Both the position numbers and the translations under genes were made by a program. Source: Parietichytrium sp. I65-24A (Eukaryota > Sar > Bigyra > Thraustochytrida > Thraustochytriidae). Taken from it: 64,000 nt of DNA. Shown here one piece after another: positions 21,271-32,619 of the stretch; position 1 is the first letter of the stretch, and each line of letters opens with the position of its first letter. The notes beneath the pieces were generated by a model, which searched no databases, was not told the DNA's origin, and saw nothing but the letters and a program-made list of their open reading frames with translations. Where the stretch lies: contig BLSF01000066.1 of NCBI GenBank assembly GCA_012862575.1, forward strand, positions 124,001 to 188,000. The letters run 5' to 3'.

Positions 21271-22312
21271 AGTGCAAACACTTTGCCTGTTGTTCGATTG
21301 TTGATCATTGTAATCTTGCATGCTCGGCTAAAGCAGCCCTTTCCAAAATGTTACGAGATAATTTTCCTCACCTCATCTAACACGACTCAAATTTTCCATC
21401 AAGTATCCCACACAAGAGTCTCTCTCCAACTCTTTCTCCCGCTTGCCTCGAATCAACTGGGTTCTTGACTGGGCCGAGACTTCCTATCATCGTGGCGTTG
21501 TTTTTGTCGCGGAGATTAAAATCCATCGTAAACGAAGAAAATAGCCAGTCTTTGCTCTGATTAGCTCTGCTTTCGCGCCAACATCTCCTCTCTGTTTTCA
21601 AACGACAGCACATACTCACAGACGAACTATTCACATTCCCACTTGCTATTCAACATTTTTCTTGTGTTTCTATATCGAAACTGGATCATTCGTCATTATG
21701 GTTTTCGAAGATAGAGACTTTACCACTTTCACTTTGACCTCGAACGCACGCACCGGTAGGTAACAATTTCCAGGAACAGTCAAACTAAGAAGCAGAAAGA
21801 AAAAGAATTTTTGCAGAGTCCTTTCAAGTTGGGAACAACAGCTATCTTCAAGATACTCATCGTCCGCCAGGACACATACAATGCTCTCTTCATACGGCCG
21901 ATACATCGCTCCAGCATCAGACCAAATCGCGCCAGTTCGCCACAACCGATGTCAAGAGTACTCGTCCAATGTTTTGTCGTTTTTGATCCAACAGGGACGC
22001 GAGTGCTGTTCCAACCGGCAAAGTCGTCATTGTTATCCTTCCCGACAAGCCTTTCCTTTTGTGTTAATAATTCATTGAAAATTTATCTTTAGAGAGACTG
22101 ATCTACGAGCACCAGTGGCGCGGCCGACATGTGCAGTTTATCACCGGAGAAGTCATTCTGGCCAAGTTGATGATGCATCATAAAAAAGGAGTCAAGAATC
22201 AAGAGGCCAAAGCTCGTCGAAATCTGGCCATACATTCCAGCAAATTTTCAAACATTCCATCAAGATAGTCATAGTATTCGAAATCCGAACGTGGGCAACC
22301 AAGTGGTTCATA
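21271..22312. other. Intergenic region upstream of tRNA-Arg
   Basis: About 1 kb of AT-rich sequence following the LPAAT stop. No gene, repeat array or RNA recognised before the tRNA. Confidence 0.5.
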
Positions 22313-22385
22313 GCTCGTATGGCCCAATGGATAAGGCGCCTGACTTCTAATCAGGAGATTCGGGGTTCGAGTCCCCGTACGAGTA
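22313..22385 (+). tRNA. tRNA-Arg (anticodon TCT)
   Basis: A complete 73-base cloverleaf without intron. The acceptor stem GCTCGTA pairs with TACGAGT (first pair G-U). The D arm GCC-CAATGGATAA-GGC is typical of tRNA-Arg. The anticodon arm is CCTGA-CTTCTAA-TCAGG, the variable loop AGATT and the T arm CGGGG-TTCGAGT-CCCCG, with discriminator A. The internal A and B boxes (TGGCCCAATGG, GGTTCGAGTCC) fit Pol III promotion. Confidence 0.96.
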
Positions 22386-22392
22386 ACGTTTC

Positions 22393-22413
22393 TTTTTTGT
22401 TTTTCTTTTTTTT
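22393..22413 (+). terminator. Pol III T-run terminator of tRNA-Arg
   Basis: Starting eight bases after the tRNA, three T-runs of 6, 6 and 8 bases are broken by single C or G bases. This is a standard RNA polymerase III stop signal with backup runs. Confidence 0.85.
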
Positions 22414-23025
22414 CCCCTAGTCCTACGCCACTATACAGGTGTTAATCGCTCGTACTCACTGTCAGTTCTCACATTGTTTTGACATTTTTTGTTTGTTTGC
22501 ACAAGTCTTTTGACGGACATGTACACTCTGAAAAAGCTCTTGGATTCGTGAATGAAAACGGCCGAAATACGAAAGGGATGTGTGCGCGTGTGGCGAAGAT
22601 CGTTTGGCAGCTCGTCGGATTTATAAATCAGACTCCTGTGAAAATGGCTCAACATACTCTTTCGTTTGACTCCCAGGGCCAAACGTTTTCGCGGAGTCTC
22701 ATGAGCTTTCCCAGCGCTACGGCACCAGAAGTGAAGCAGAGAACGAAAAAAACAAAAGTGAAACTCGCAAAATTATTCTCATGTGAATGTACCAGTAGAA
22801 TGAAAGAATCCCAAATGGCGACTGCGATGAGTGTCCTGAGGATTCCGAGCTACACACGTGTACGAAGAAGAGCTAAGGGGAGGAGTTGGGAAGAGTGTGA
22901 AGCAAGTCAGAAAATTGAGAGCACGCAAGGCTTTCGGGAAAAAGCACGCGCGTCCTTTCGAAAAGCAAGTGCAAATGCACATCGCAATTCGGAAATGTAA
23001 TGAAGGGCCAGGATGGAAGCCGACG

Positions 23026-25203
23026 TTAGGTTGCCTCGTGTGCGTCAACGGCCGGGGAAGCTTCGATCTTCACAGCCGGAGGAGATTCGGTCTTCTCGGC
23101 AGCAGCGCATCTTCGCGCCACGCTTCGCATCATGCCGTTCAGAAATTTAAGTGTGCATGGCTTGGGGATAATGCCATCAAATTGCGCCATCTTCAGGCGG
23201 TCCATTTCGCTCACAGAGCTCACTGCTGCAGTAAACGCAAATATGATGAGGTTTCTTCGGTGCTTGAGCAAACGAATCCGCTCAGTCGCTTCCAAGCCGT
23301 CAAGATGTATCATATTCAGGTCCATCAAGACACAGTCAAAGCGCTCGTTGCGATCCATGCACAACTCGTAAGCTGGCTGTCCGTCGTCGACGGTGACTAC
23401 CGAGGGGATGCCGAGCTGCTTTAGCTGTCGCTCGATCACCATGCGATTCACTTGATTGTCGTCCGCGACAAGCACCCTCAGCTTGGACAGATCAGCGCCT
23501 TCTTCGTCGTCGGCCGAGTCCTCTGACTTGGAGAGAAATCCAAACGTCGGATCTTTGTCATAACGAACTGGGAGAGAAGAGGCTACAGAGTCAGTGCCTT
23601 CGCTTCGACCGTCAAAATCTCGATGGAACGATGAGGTGAGCAAATTGCCATCGACGGACTCTGCCTCAAATGACTGCCAGCCGTCCGTGGCGGCCAGCCA
23701 AGGGTCGTTCTGGTGCGCTTCAGGGATATGCACCGGCACAAGCACCTTGAGCTTTGTGCCCACCTTTACTGTGCTAGAAATGTGAATTGTGCCGCCCATA
23801 CGATACACGAGTTGCCTACAGATTGCGAGCCCGAGCCCCGTGCCGCCGTACTTGCGCGTTGTAGAGTTGTCGGATTGAGTAAAACGACCAAACACTCTCT
23901 TGAGAGCAGTATGTTCAATGCCTACGCCGGTATCTTCCACGCATATCAGCAGCCACTTGCTTTCGTTGTGACTCTGGACAAAAGTGTCATAGTCAACCTT
24001 GTGTGGCTGCTTTTTACCATTAAACTGTCTCATAGGAGAAGTTCTCGTAGACCGCTGCGGCGATCTGTTTTCTGCTTTTCTCAGCAACGGTTGGGAAGAC
24101 TCTTGATTGTCGCTCTTCTTGGAGACCGGGCCAGACACGTGGCTGTCGCTTTCGACGATGATGTCCAGGGCGTTCTCCTTACTCAACGAAGGGGAGTGAT
24201 GTCGTGCCATTCCCTCCTCCAACAACTCGCCGTCCGAGTCGTGTGCAGGGCTACGAGGCGTGAACGTGTCTTCGCGAGACAGAAACTCTCGAAACCATTT
24301 GTTCCGGTCTTCTGTTGTATCAAAGACGCGCATCGAAATGGCCACATAACCCTCATGAGTAAACTTGATCCCGTTGCCGAGAAGATTTCCAAGAATCTGT
24401 ACAAAGCGAGTACTGTCGCCGAGAATGATTGATGGCACAGGCGTCTCGAACTTGTACTTTAGCTTGACTTGTGTCCTCCGCGCCAAACTCGCCACCATAG
24501 AAAGCGAGCGAGAGATGCATTCGCGGAGGCTGAAGGGCTCCTCCTCCAGGGTAAAGTTTGACTTTTGATACCTGGAGAAATCAAGAATGTCATTGATGAT
24601 GGCCGACAGCAATCTCGCGCTGGACAGTAGGGTATCCAGCATTGAGAACTGACTCCTGTCGAGACGAGATTGTTGCAGAATCTCGCCAAATCCGATAATA
24701 GACTGCAGCGGCGTCCTAATTTCGTGGCTGACGGTAGCCAAGAACTCCTGGCGAGTGCGCGCGAGCTCCTCAGCGCGATCTTTGAGCACCTGTAGCTCTT
24801 CGTACTTGGACTTCATCTGTTTCAATTTCACACCCATTTCCTGCACGGAAGTTTCCAGCTCGGCCGCTTTCTCGAGCAAGGCCAGAAGGTCCTGCATGTA
24901 CTTGATCAGCACAAACACAGTCAGCACAGACACCGCGGCGGTCACGACCCTGGATAGCACCACGATGTGCCCCATGGGATGAAAGTACGCTGCGAACGAG
25001 CACAGATGCGAGATCCCGCAGCACACTATGAACAAAATAAAGCACACCCTCACCGTGTCCAGCACCGCTGCCACCGGAAACTTCTTCAAGAACAGAAAGA
25101 TCTGAATCGGAATCACAAAGTACGCCACTGCGATCAACAGCTCGCTGCTCTGAAGAGCCACCAGCTCCGTGGGGCTCTCGATGTGCAAACAGTGCGGGTC
25201 CAT
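23026..25203 (-). CDS. Ethylene-receptor-like hybrid histidine kinase
   Basis: The protein has 725 residues. Three membrane helices (about 20-41, 51-74, 81-103) match the ethylene-binding domain of plant ETR1: [20 protein letters not shown] aligns with the ETR1 first helix. Cys62 and His66 in CCGISH match the copper ligands Cys65/His69. Tyr28, Ile31, Pro32 and Ile59 also match; Asp25 is replaced by Glu21. A coiled coil (about 105-150) leads straight into the kinase without a GAF domain. The H box is SHEIRTPL (His160), the N box [11 protein letters not shown], and the G boxes are EDTGVGI and [10 protein letters not shown] Ser-rich linker precedes a C-terminal receiver (VLVADDNQ, phosphoacceptor Asp in VLMDLNM, FAFTAA). 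It should sense a small ligand and signal by phosphorelay. Start at the first in-frame ATG, 25203. Confidence 0.93.
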   Translation of the reverse strand: MDPHCLHIESPTELVALQSSELLIAVAYFVIPIQIFLFLKKFPVAAVLDTVRVCFILFIVCCGISHLCSFAAYFHPMGHIVVLSRVVTAAVSVLTVFVLIKYMQDLLALLEKAAELETSVQEMGVKLKQMKSKYEELQVLKDRAEELARTRQEFLATVSHEIRTPLQSIIGFGEILQQSRLDRSQFSMLDTLLSSARLLSAIINDILDFSRYQKSNFTLEEEPFSLRECISRSLSMVASLARRTQVKLKYKFETPVPSIILGDSTRFVQILGNLLGNGIKFTHEGYVAISMRVFDTTEDRNKWFREFLSREDTFTPRSPAHDSDGELLEEGMARHHSPSLSKENALDIIVESDSHVSGPVSKKSDNQESSQPLLRKAENRSPQRSTRTSPMRQFNGKKQPHKVDYDTFVQSHNESKWLLICVEDTGVGIEHTALKRVFGRFTQSDNSTTRKYGGTGLGLAICRQLVYRMGGTIHISSTVKVGTKLKVLVPVHIPEAHQNDPWLAATDGWQSFEAESVDGNLLTSSFHRDFDGRSEGTDSVASSLPVRYDKDPTFGFLSKSEDSADDEEGADLSKLRVLVADDNQVNRMVIERQLKQLGIPSVVTVDDGQPAYELCMDRNERFDCVLMDLNMIHLDGLEATERIRLLKHRRNLIIFAFTAAVSSVSEMDRLKMAQFDGIIPKPCTLKFLNGMMRSVARRCAAAEKTESPPAVKIEASPAVDAHEAT

Positions 25204-26914
25204 CTCGCCCGCAACTCTGCACTTCTTCCACGCCAACTCCAAACAACTGCGTCACTCCTCTTCCTCTTCAGTATACTCAGCGTGAGGACAACACCGCCCT
25301 TGCCTTTCCGCTGAGCTCCCGCTGCTCAGCTTCTCAGCTTCTCAACTTTTCAGCTTCTCAGCTTTTCTCAGAGCCCTTCCAAAACGATAAAAAGTCCCTC
25401 TGCCCGCGCTCCACTCCCGCAGCAAGAGCGCATGAGGGAGCCCTTGCCTACGTGCGGGGCTCGCTACTCTTAGCAGACTTCTACTGATTGATAGCGGTCC
25501 CCGGGGACGTACGACTGGGGACTGCTGGGCTCAGGAGGAGGAGGAGGAGGAGGAAGGAGGAAAGTGTGCCCGCTGGTGCTAGGTAGGTGGCGCTATGGGA
25601 ACGCGTAAGAGTGGAAGTTCGCCCCTCTCTGTTTTCTTCTAGTTTGCTTTTTTCGTTTTGAGTCGGGAGCGCCTCACAACGTGGCGTGAACCTCACATGG
25701 ACTCTGAGGGGGAGGTGAAGTTTTTCTCACAAAATTGGAGTCTTTGCGTGAGGGAGAGATGTGAGGGATGCCGAACTCGAGAAGAAACGTGAACGCTTTA
25801 CGGCGTAGCCATTTCATAATAAGTCCTATTGCCATGGGGCTTGAACTAACTAGTTACTACTACTCTGGTTCTTATTCCGCCGTTCTACGATGTCTGAGCT
25901 CCTCCTCTCTTCTATCCTTCGCCTAGCGATTCGTACTTAGTGTTGGCAACATTTCTTATTGACATTGTTCAAAATGAATAAGAAGAAGAGGAAAGAAAAA
26001 AGAAAGAATCAGAGAGAAACGAAAGGCAGTGGAGAGAAAGAGAATTGTCGGCTATTCTGTGGCTACCAGGTACACATAATGCCTATCTTATTTCAAGCTT
26101 GGATAATGGGACAGTTTGGAAAAATGAAACGCTCTGAAGTATTGCTTGTGAGGGCAGAGGCTGCTGAGTTGTGAGAGCGACCCTTGCCACTCACTGGCCA
26201 AGCCCCTTCTTTCCCTCACGGTTCTCAACTTGCACTTGTACTCACATTGTAGCGTTCACGTTTTAATAGCCATGAGCTTCCAACTGCTGTCGACTGTGAG
26301 AGGAGAGTTGCTGTCTTCTTCTTTTAGCATTAGCACAGGGGATACTGTGGGGAATACGATCTGTTAAGGATCTGGCTACGAGCAAAGAGAGTATAGAGAA
26401 TTCCATAGTTCAATGCAAGGGAGACAGTCTAAGGCTATAGTGAGGGTCAAGAAATGGGGACATATTTCTTCTTCTTTCCTCACCTTCATTCCAATCCTTC
26501 TCCTTGCTTACTATAACTTTAGCAATAGACGAGGCATAGGAATAGAAGATAGAAGGAAAGTTCCTTTGAGTTCTTCTGGTTTGTAAGTCAAAGTGAACAG
26601 ATGGCTACTAACGGCAATAGGAAGGCTAGTACAATGGAACCAGACTCGGGTGAAAAAGAGTAACAGCGATAAGACCCAGCTGTGGTATTCTATAATCTGC
26701 AATTCACTTCCTCTTGTCGGTGTCAAAGAAGTCCAATGATCATTTTGTTCAACGAAAATGGGGAAACAAATCCGAGGCCAGTTCTTTCAGACCGTTCCGC
26801 TTTTTTGATTTTCTGTTGGTCAAACATTGTCGAGAGACAGGAAGAAGAAACTCGACTTTCACGTTGGATTTCGAGTGAAAAAGTCCAAATTTGATCTAAT
26901 CTTGAAAATGTTGA

Positions 26915-26974
26915 AACTTGGAAACCTGAATTCTCAGTTCTGTTGGAACTTGGAAACCTGAATTCTCAGTTCTG
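26915..26974. repeat. Two direct copies, 28 bp each, period 32
   Basis: The unit AACTTGGAAACCTGAATTCT continuing CAGTTCTG occurs at 26915-26942 and 26947-26974, the copies apparently identical. Confidence 0.9.
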
Positions 26975-29629
26975 AAGAATGAAAGAAAGACACTCCGTCG
27001 GTGGACGGACCTCGAACTGTACTGCCAAGAAGAACTGTTTTTATTGCTTTCTTTTGAGGAAGAGAGCCGCTTTAATAAGTGAAGCAAAACAGTGGTCCAA
27101 TTTCGATGAAATGCAATGTCGCAAGCAGCAGCTCATCTGTCGAGCAGGGCAAGAACTTGATCAATCTACCAAACTTCATTCGACAAGATCGGTCAAATCT
27201 ATCCATGCTATGTCACTCGCTTTGGAAGAACGGGAGCCACGAATCTCTTGAGCTCGAATCTGTCCGCTTTACTGAGTGAAGAAACAATGGAACGCTTCGA
27301 AACGAGAGCCAATCGCTGCCAGTACCAGCGTCCGGGACGCATGGACAACGATCTGGATTAAGCCCTAGCGGAGAGTGCGGAGAGGTTGGAAAGGATGGAA
27401 ACGTTCTTCTCTATTCCGCAAGTTCAAAGTTGTCCGCAAGCGCAAGTGCGTTCTTGAGAGGTGTCACATTCCACTGAGACTAGCGACTCGGAAGGCACTG
27501 GTTGCAAAAGAATAGAATGGCTGAAACGATGTCTCAACTGCTTTGTTGTGTTTTGCAAAGCTTTGATCTCTGTTCAATGCCTTCGGTACTTTGCAGCACT
27601 CGTTGAGTTGCGGTGCCCCTGTTGCGCCGCCTAGCGGACAAGTGCAACCTTGAAAAACATTCTCGACTTGCGAAATGCGCAAACAAACATAAGAGAAAGC
27701 TGCCCATTATCTAAATTTAACGTCGCATGAGGTTCTTAGCAAGAGGAGAAAGACAGGGACCACGTCTCAAATTGTTCTCGTTCACTGTGGTGGGCAGCTT
27801 TGGGGCATCGGAACGCAATATCCAGTAAGCTTACCACAGCCCACCAATTTTGAGTGCGCTCACAACGCATAATGTGCGGGAGAGAGGTGCAACAGACTGA
27901 CAGCAGTAGGCAAAAGGCGGTGGTGGGACAACGACGGTTCGTAGTATGTGTACATACATCCTCCTGTTACATGTCTTGGTTGACAACTTGGAGCTCGACC
28001 CTGCTTGAAACAGTTGCACCCGTCTCACGAGAGCAAGCGCAACAAGATTGTGTTGAAAGCTCTTGACCTGGACTGCTCGAGATGGCCCGAATCTTAAAAT
28101 CTGCTGCGGCCCGTCTGCGTCTCGCTTTTTTTTGCAACTTTGCAGCCTTGCAACTCTCATTGCTTTACTGACGTGAGTGCCTGTGCATTCCAAACTTTTT
28201 ACATGCCAAATTCTCCACCAACGGCCTATTAGACGGAACGTCTCTCAACTGTTACTGTCTATAATAGCATCTAATCAGTCTATAACAAACGAGCCCTATT
28301 GCAGATATATGTCGACTTGACTAGGGTCGCTTTGGCCCCATCGTACAAGACATACACTCCTGATATGTATCAACTTACCATATCCTTAATCTCCCAAAAT
28401 TCCGCCTTGGCTATGAGTTTTATACATGATATTGTATAATCGCGAGGTCGAATAACAATGGGACGCAATGACTCTCCTGTCCATGAAGAGCAAACTGTGG
28501 CCGGTAATTGATAAATGCGCGGACCTGACTGCCCTCTCGCTGACAGATCGTTAGTTGGAACGACTGCATGTCGCAACGCGGCTTATACTAGTGCAAGTGC
28601 CACATTTGGAACGGGAATGGGACGCAGTGAAAGTGTGCAAGAGGAGGCAGAGTGTGCAAATTGCGCGTTACAAGTTCAAAAACTAACTTATGCTTGCAAG
28701 AGTTTCAATTTGTCAGTAACTTTTATGTTTCTAGATCAGCCCAATGTTGACACAAGTCGACCGCCACAAAGTTTGGTTTCGTGCGTGTCGGTCGATGCGA
28801 CAGCCAGTGCTACGGCATCAGTCACTTCAAAGTAAACGCTGTGTAAGTCTGTCTTCCCCTGCCGCCGCACTCGCCCGAATACATGCAAGTCTTGATTGCG
28901 ACACTGCTTTCCTGCACCTCGTGGATAGAATCGTGAGCATCTGACAGAGAGACCTATTTGGATTCTATGGTTGGATGATTTGATGTGCACGCCACTCGCA
29001 CACCGGGCACGCGTCCGAATGCTATGCACAGTCTGGCCAGTGGCCTGGCTCTCGGGAGTCAACCGTGGCAAGCTTGTGACCGCGTCAATGCCAGTGCCAG
29101 TGGATGGCAATTACAACGGCCATAAGTAAGATAAGAACAAACCAACTCTGCCAGCCGACTCGAAAGCTTGTGTGGTCATAGCCTTCCTCAAGTCTTGAAG
29201 TCGAGAGATTGAAAGGAATGTGAAAGAAAGCGCAGCCAGGGACCTACCCCCGCCCCGAGTTCAACACGGTGTTTGCACGTATTGACAATGAATGCAAGGC
29301 GGACTCAGATTTTGTCCTGTCTAATGCTGTCCGCCGCGGTCCCGGACTTGAAGTGTCGCAAACGTGTTTTGTGAACTCAACACCAAGACGAGAAATTGTT
29401 TCTCAATGTTTCAATCAAATAGAAACCAAATCGAAATTTAACCACGGCATTACCAAATCTTTCTGTTGCTTTGCTTTGCTGTCTTGGTGAACACAACATC
29501 TGCATACCGATACCCAGACGAGACGACTCTGGAAGACTGACAGCCACATTTTGTCCATGCTTTTCAATTCAAGAATACTCTGAATTCTGAAAAAATATCC
29601 TGAATTCTGGGTTTCCAGATCTGGCACGT

Positions 29630-29827
29630 TTCGTCACATTTCATCACATTTCATCACTTTTCAACACAAGTCTTCACAATTCATCACAACTCATTTCATC
29701 ACAACTCATCACTTTCATCACATTTCATCACAACTCATCACTTTCATCACATTTCATCACAACTCATCACTTTCATCACATTTCATCACAACTCATCACA
29801 ACTCATCACTTTCATCACATTTCACCA
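29630..29827. repeat. Minisatellite of TTTCATCACAACTCATCAC-type units
   Basis: About seven units, 29 bases at full length, built from ATTTCATCACA and ACTCATCACTTTC blocks. They become regular from 29690 on. Only C, A and T with rare G on this strand, so strongly strand-biased. Confidence 0.9.
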
Positions 29828-30514
29828 ATCAATTTTCATCAGATTCACCACTTCAGATAGCTGTGCTGCTCAAACTGCTCAAAAATGAAAAAATGAAATC
29901 ATAATAATCAAGCAAAGCGTTCCGGAGCCGGATTGTTCGGATTGCTCGCGATCATCCTTTTATTCCCGAACACCTCCTTGCTCGCGATCAACGCCGCCTT
30001 CGCTCGCACCTCGATTCCCCCGCTACGACCACCTACTCTTAACCATAGCAAGGAAAATTGCGCAAAACAGCTCAACTCAGCAACAGCAGACAAAGGAGGA
30101 CGCGCGGCGTATGCAAAGTACGACGGGCATGCTCGGAATCCAAGCAGCCGACTGAGTGGCGTACGAGTAAGATTACGAGTAAGAGTACCACTGGCGGGCT
30201 CAAGCTACACTCCGCGGGAGACGCAGCTCGCAGCCCGGACTCTTGGGCTCGCGAGTTTATTGACAGTGAGTGCAAACTTTGCGGAAATATATATACACTA
30301 CTCTGTGGGGTTTGAGGTGCCCGCAGCTCTAAGCGACGGCAGCGACGGCAGCAGCGGAGAGCCATTGGCGGATAGAAGGTTATTTGAGCAAGCACTGGCT
30401 GCTTTGGTGTGTCGCGGCCGCTTGGTTTGGGCTTGGGTCTAAGTTTGGCTTGAGTCGGCGGCTTAGTTGGTGTCTTCATCCGGCGCTCGGCAGTCTTGAA
30501 GTTGTGTGGGCTTC

Positions 30515-30602
30515 GAATTTAGATACTCTCTGGTAAGTCACAGTCATCTGCCCGTATCAAATTTAGATACTCTCTGGTAAATCACAGTCATCTGCCCGTA
30601 TC
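30515..30602. repeat. 44-bp direct repeat upstream of the cytochrome b5-domain gene
   Basis: Two adjacent 44-base copies (30515-30558, 30559-30602) differ at two positions. Each contains TTTAGATACTCTCTGGTAA and CACAGTCATCTGCCCGTATC. The second copy ends 104 bp before the ATG at 30707, a good place for repeated regulatory elements. Confidence 0.85.
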
Positions 30603-30706
30603 AGGCTGCGTGGCTCGGGCTCTTGCGCTTTGAAACTGGGCCGCTGATTGACAAACAAAAACAGCCCAATTAGATTTGGGCGGCGGGCCCTTGTCGGAGT
30701 ATTGCG

Positions 30707-32278
30707 ATGGGCGATGCTTGTGAACCGCTTGCTGCGGACCAGAGCGGCTCGCAAGGCCAATCAGAAAAGAATTCCGTGGCCGGGCAAAGCGCAGGAAACA
30801 AGTGGGCCATTCGCAAAGTGAAGAGATCCTGGTCATTCTCAGGGGTGAGATCTGATGGCGATGGGGCCCAATGGCAGCACTTTCTGGGCCACGGTCACAG
30901 TCACGAGCGGGGTTCTCGTCACCACCATGGACATGGACATCATCACCACGGACACGGTCATGGACGTGGTCACCACCGCGGCCGTGGCCGTGGCCGTGGC
31001 CGCGGGGGAAATGGCGGTTGGGGCCACGGCCATCATCATCATGAGGGCCTTGAGGAGACCAGCGAATTCGGTGGTGGCGGGGTCTTGCAGGAATCCCCTA
31101 GGGGTGCCCGGGGCGAATCGCCCCAGGAGAGTGGGGACGCAGAGCCAAGCATGCTTCCTTGGTCGGGCAATATGGAGGACGAACGATGGCATTGGCACTA
31201 TACGAGATGGAAACGAGGGCGCGGTCGTGGCGGCAGGGGTCGGGGTCGGGGTAGAGGTGGGAGATGGGGGGGTATGTGCCTCGACCCGAACTGCAAGGAA
31301 TGCTGGCCGCAAAAGATGGCGTCGGCAGAAGATAGTGCACAAGAGTCTGGCAAGCAGGAATCCGAGGCAGAGGAGGAATCAAATTTGCCCGTGGAGACAG
31401 CCATTGACAGCGACCTTGCGGCACTAGACCTTGATGAGGTGAATGGCGAGGAGACCTTAGCGTCGCCCAACGCCGAGAACGATTTTGAGTTTGAATTTTG
31501 CGACTGTGGAAAAACGCTTCTCGAGCGCTCCATTTCATCCAAGCACTCGCGGCGACGGGCATGGTCGACATCTTGTGGGTCGCCACTCTCCGCGAAATCG
31601 GACCCGAATTTTTCCTTTCCCATGATTGCGCCATTTTCTTTGGATGGCAGCTCGAGCCCCCTTGGCTCAGCCAATGTGGATATCGAAGACATGGTACCAC
31701 AGAGCAGAGACGTTGCGGACCTCGCAGAATTCACTCCAAAAGTGCTCGTGACGCCAAAGCCATCCTTAGACACCAAAGGCTTCAACTTTAGCTCAAGCGA
31801 GTCTCGAGACGCACAATCTTCGCTGACCTCTCGACAGCAACAACGCTCGCGAATACCTGTCGGTTCGAGGTCTCTTGCGCAACAGGGGCGCGTGTGCGAT
31901 AATTGCCAGAGGTCTGACTGTGTTGCAGTTGCTCCGACTGTTGGCTATTATACGCCGGAGCAGATTCAGCGGCATTGTAAAGTCGACGATTGCTGGATCG
32001 TCGCACACGGGCTCGTGTACGACGTAACACGGTACTTGAGAAAGCATCCTGGGGGGCCCATGTCGATCCTGTCTCGAGTTGGCGGCGTGGATGCGTCTGC
32101 CGACTATGATTTTCACACCAAGTACAGCAAAAATAAGGTGTGGACCAAGTACAAGATCGGAAAAGTAGCTCTTTGTCCCCACCCGACTGTGAGCAAATCG
32201 TCCTCTAAGCGAGGCGATTACGGGAAGAATGGATCACACGCGGGCGGTTCTCAAGAGGAGGGATGCTTCGTTAGCTGA
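30707..32278 (+). CDS. Cytochrome b5-domain protein with His/Gly/Arg-rich N-terminus and CaaX-like end
   Basis: The protein has 523 residues starting at ATG 30707. Residues 60-115 are runs of His, Gly and Arg ([24 protein letters not shown]), followed by a second RGG-type stretch near 168-186. A short Cys cluster CLDPNCKECW lies near 191-200. A long Ser/Asp-rich central region has CDCGKT near 265. A cytochrome b5 fold occupies about 414-492. Its axial haem ligands are His447 in RKHPGG and His470 in YDFHTKY, with WIVAHGLVYDVT before them. The last four residues, CFVS, fit a prenylation box. The domain normally carries electrons or binds haem or steroid. The fusion to RGG/His-rich sequence is unusual; nucleic-acid or metal binding is inference. 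Confidence 0.85.
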   Translation: MGDACEPLAADQSGSQGQSEKNSVAGQSAGNKWAIRKVKRSWSFSGVRSDGDGAQWQHFLGHGHSHERGSRHHHGHGHHHHGHGHGRGHHRGRGRGRGRGGNGGWGHGHHHHEGLEETSEFGGGGVLQESPRGARGESPQESGDAEPSMLPWSGNMEDERWHWHYTRWKRGRGRGGRGRGRGRGGRWGGMCLDPNCKECWPQKMASAEDSAQESGKQESEAEEESNLPVETAIDSDLAALDLDEVNGEETLASPNAENDFEFEFCDCGKTLLERSISSKHSRRRAWSTSCGSPLSAKSDPNFSFPMIAPFSLDGSSSPLGSANVDIEDMVPQSRDVADLAEFTPKVLVTPKPSLDTKGFNFSSSESRDAQSSLTSRQQQRSRIPVGSRSLAQQGRVCDNCQRSDCVAVAPTVGYYTPEQIQRHCKVDDCWIVAHGLVYDVTRYLRKHPGGPMSILSRVGGVDASADYDFHTKYSKNKVWTKYKIGKVALCPHPTVSKSSSKRGDYGKNGSHAGGSQEEGCFVS

Positions 32279-32619
32279 GTCATGCGAATGCCTCAAACAC
32301 TATTAGACTGTTTCAAACAAGCGCACTGTCTTAGCGTGTTGTCTGGTGTGAGTGAATGTGTGACTCAATAGCGCTCAGATCATGTGCGAAGAGTAATTAG
32401 TCAGGTTGACCTATTTATATATATATCTAAACACTCAGAATTCAGCTGAGTGAGAAGAACCAAACCTTTGAATGTGCTTGTTGCATTTGTCTTTTATATT
32501 CGCTGGAGAGCCTTGTGCCGCACGACGACGCAGTACTTCTTCCCACTTAAACAAAGCCATCATTTTAAAATGGTACAGAATGTGGTCAGGAGGAGACGCA
32601 TCACTTTTGAGTCTCCGAG
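32279..32619. other. Short convergent intergenic region
   Basis: Lies between two convergent stops (32278 and 32620). Contains a TATATATATA stretch near 32415. No gene seen. Confidence 0.5.

Larger units (their letters stand above)
25204..30706. other. Long gene-free, repeat-bearing region
   Basis: About 5.5 kb without a supported gene. It holds a GGAGGA run at 25535-25560, an Arg/Lys-coding AAGAAG tract near 25980-26040, a 32-bp direct repeat at 26915-26974, a 29-bp-type minisatellite at 29630-29827 and a 44-bp direct repeat at 30515-30602. All reading frames are short or lack an ATG, and none has family features. An RNA gene I cannot recognise is possible. Confidence 0.5.
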
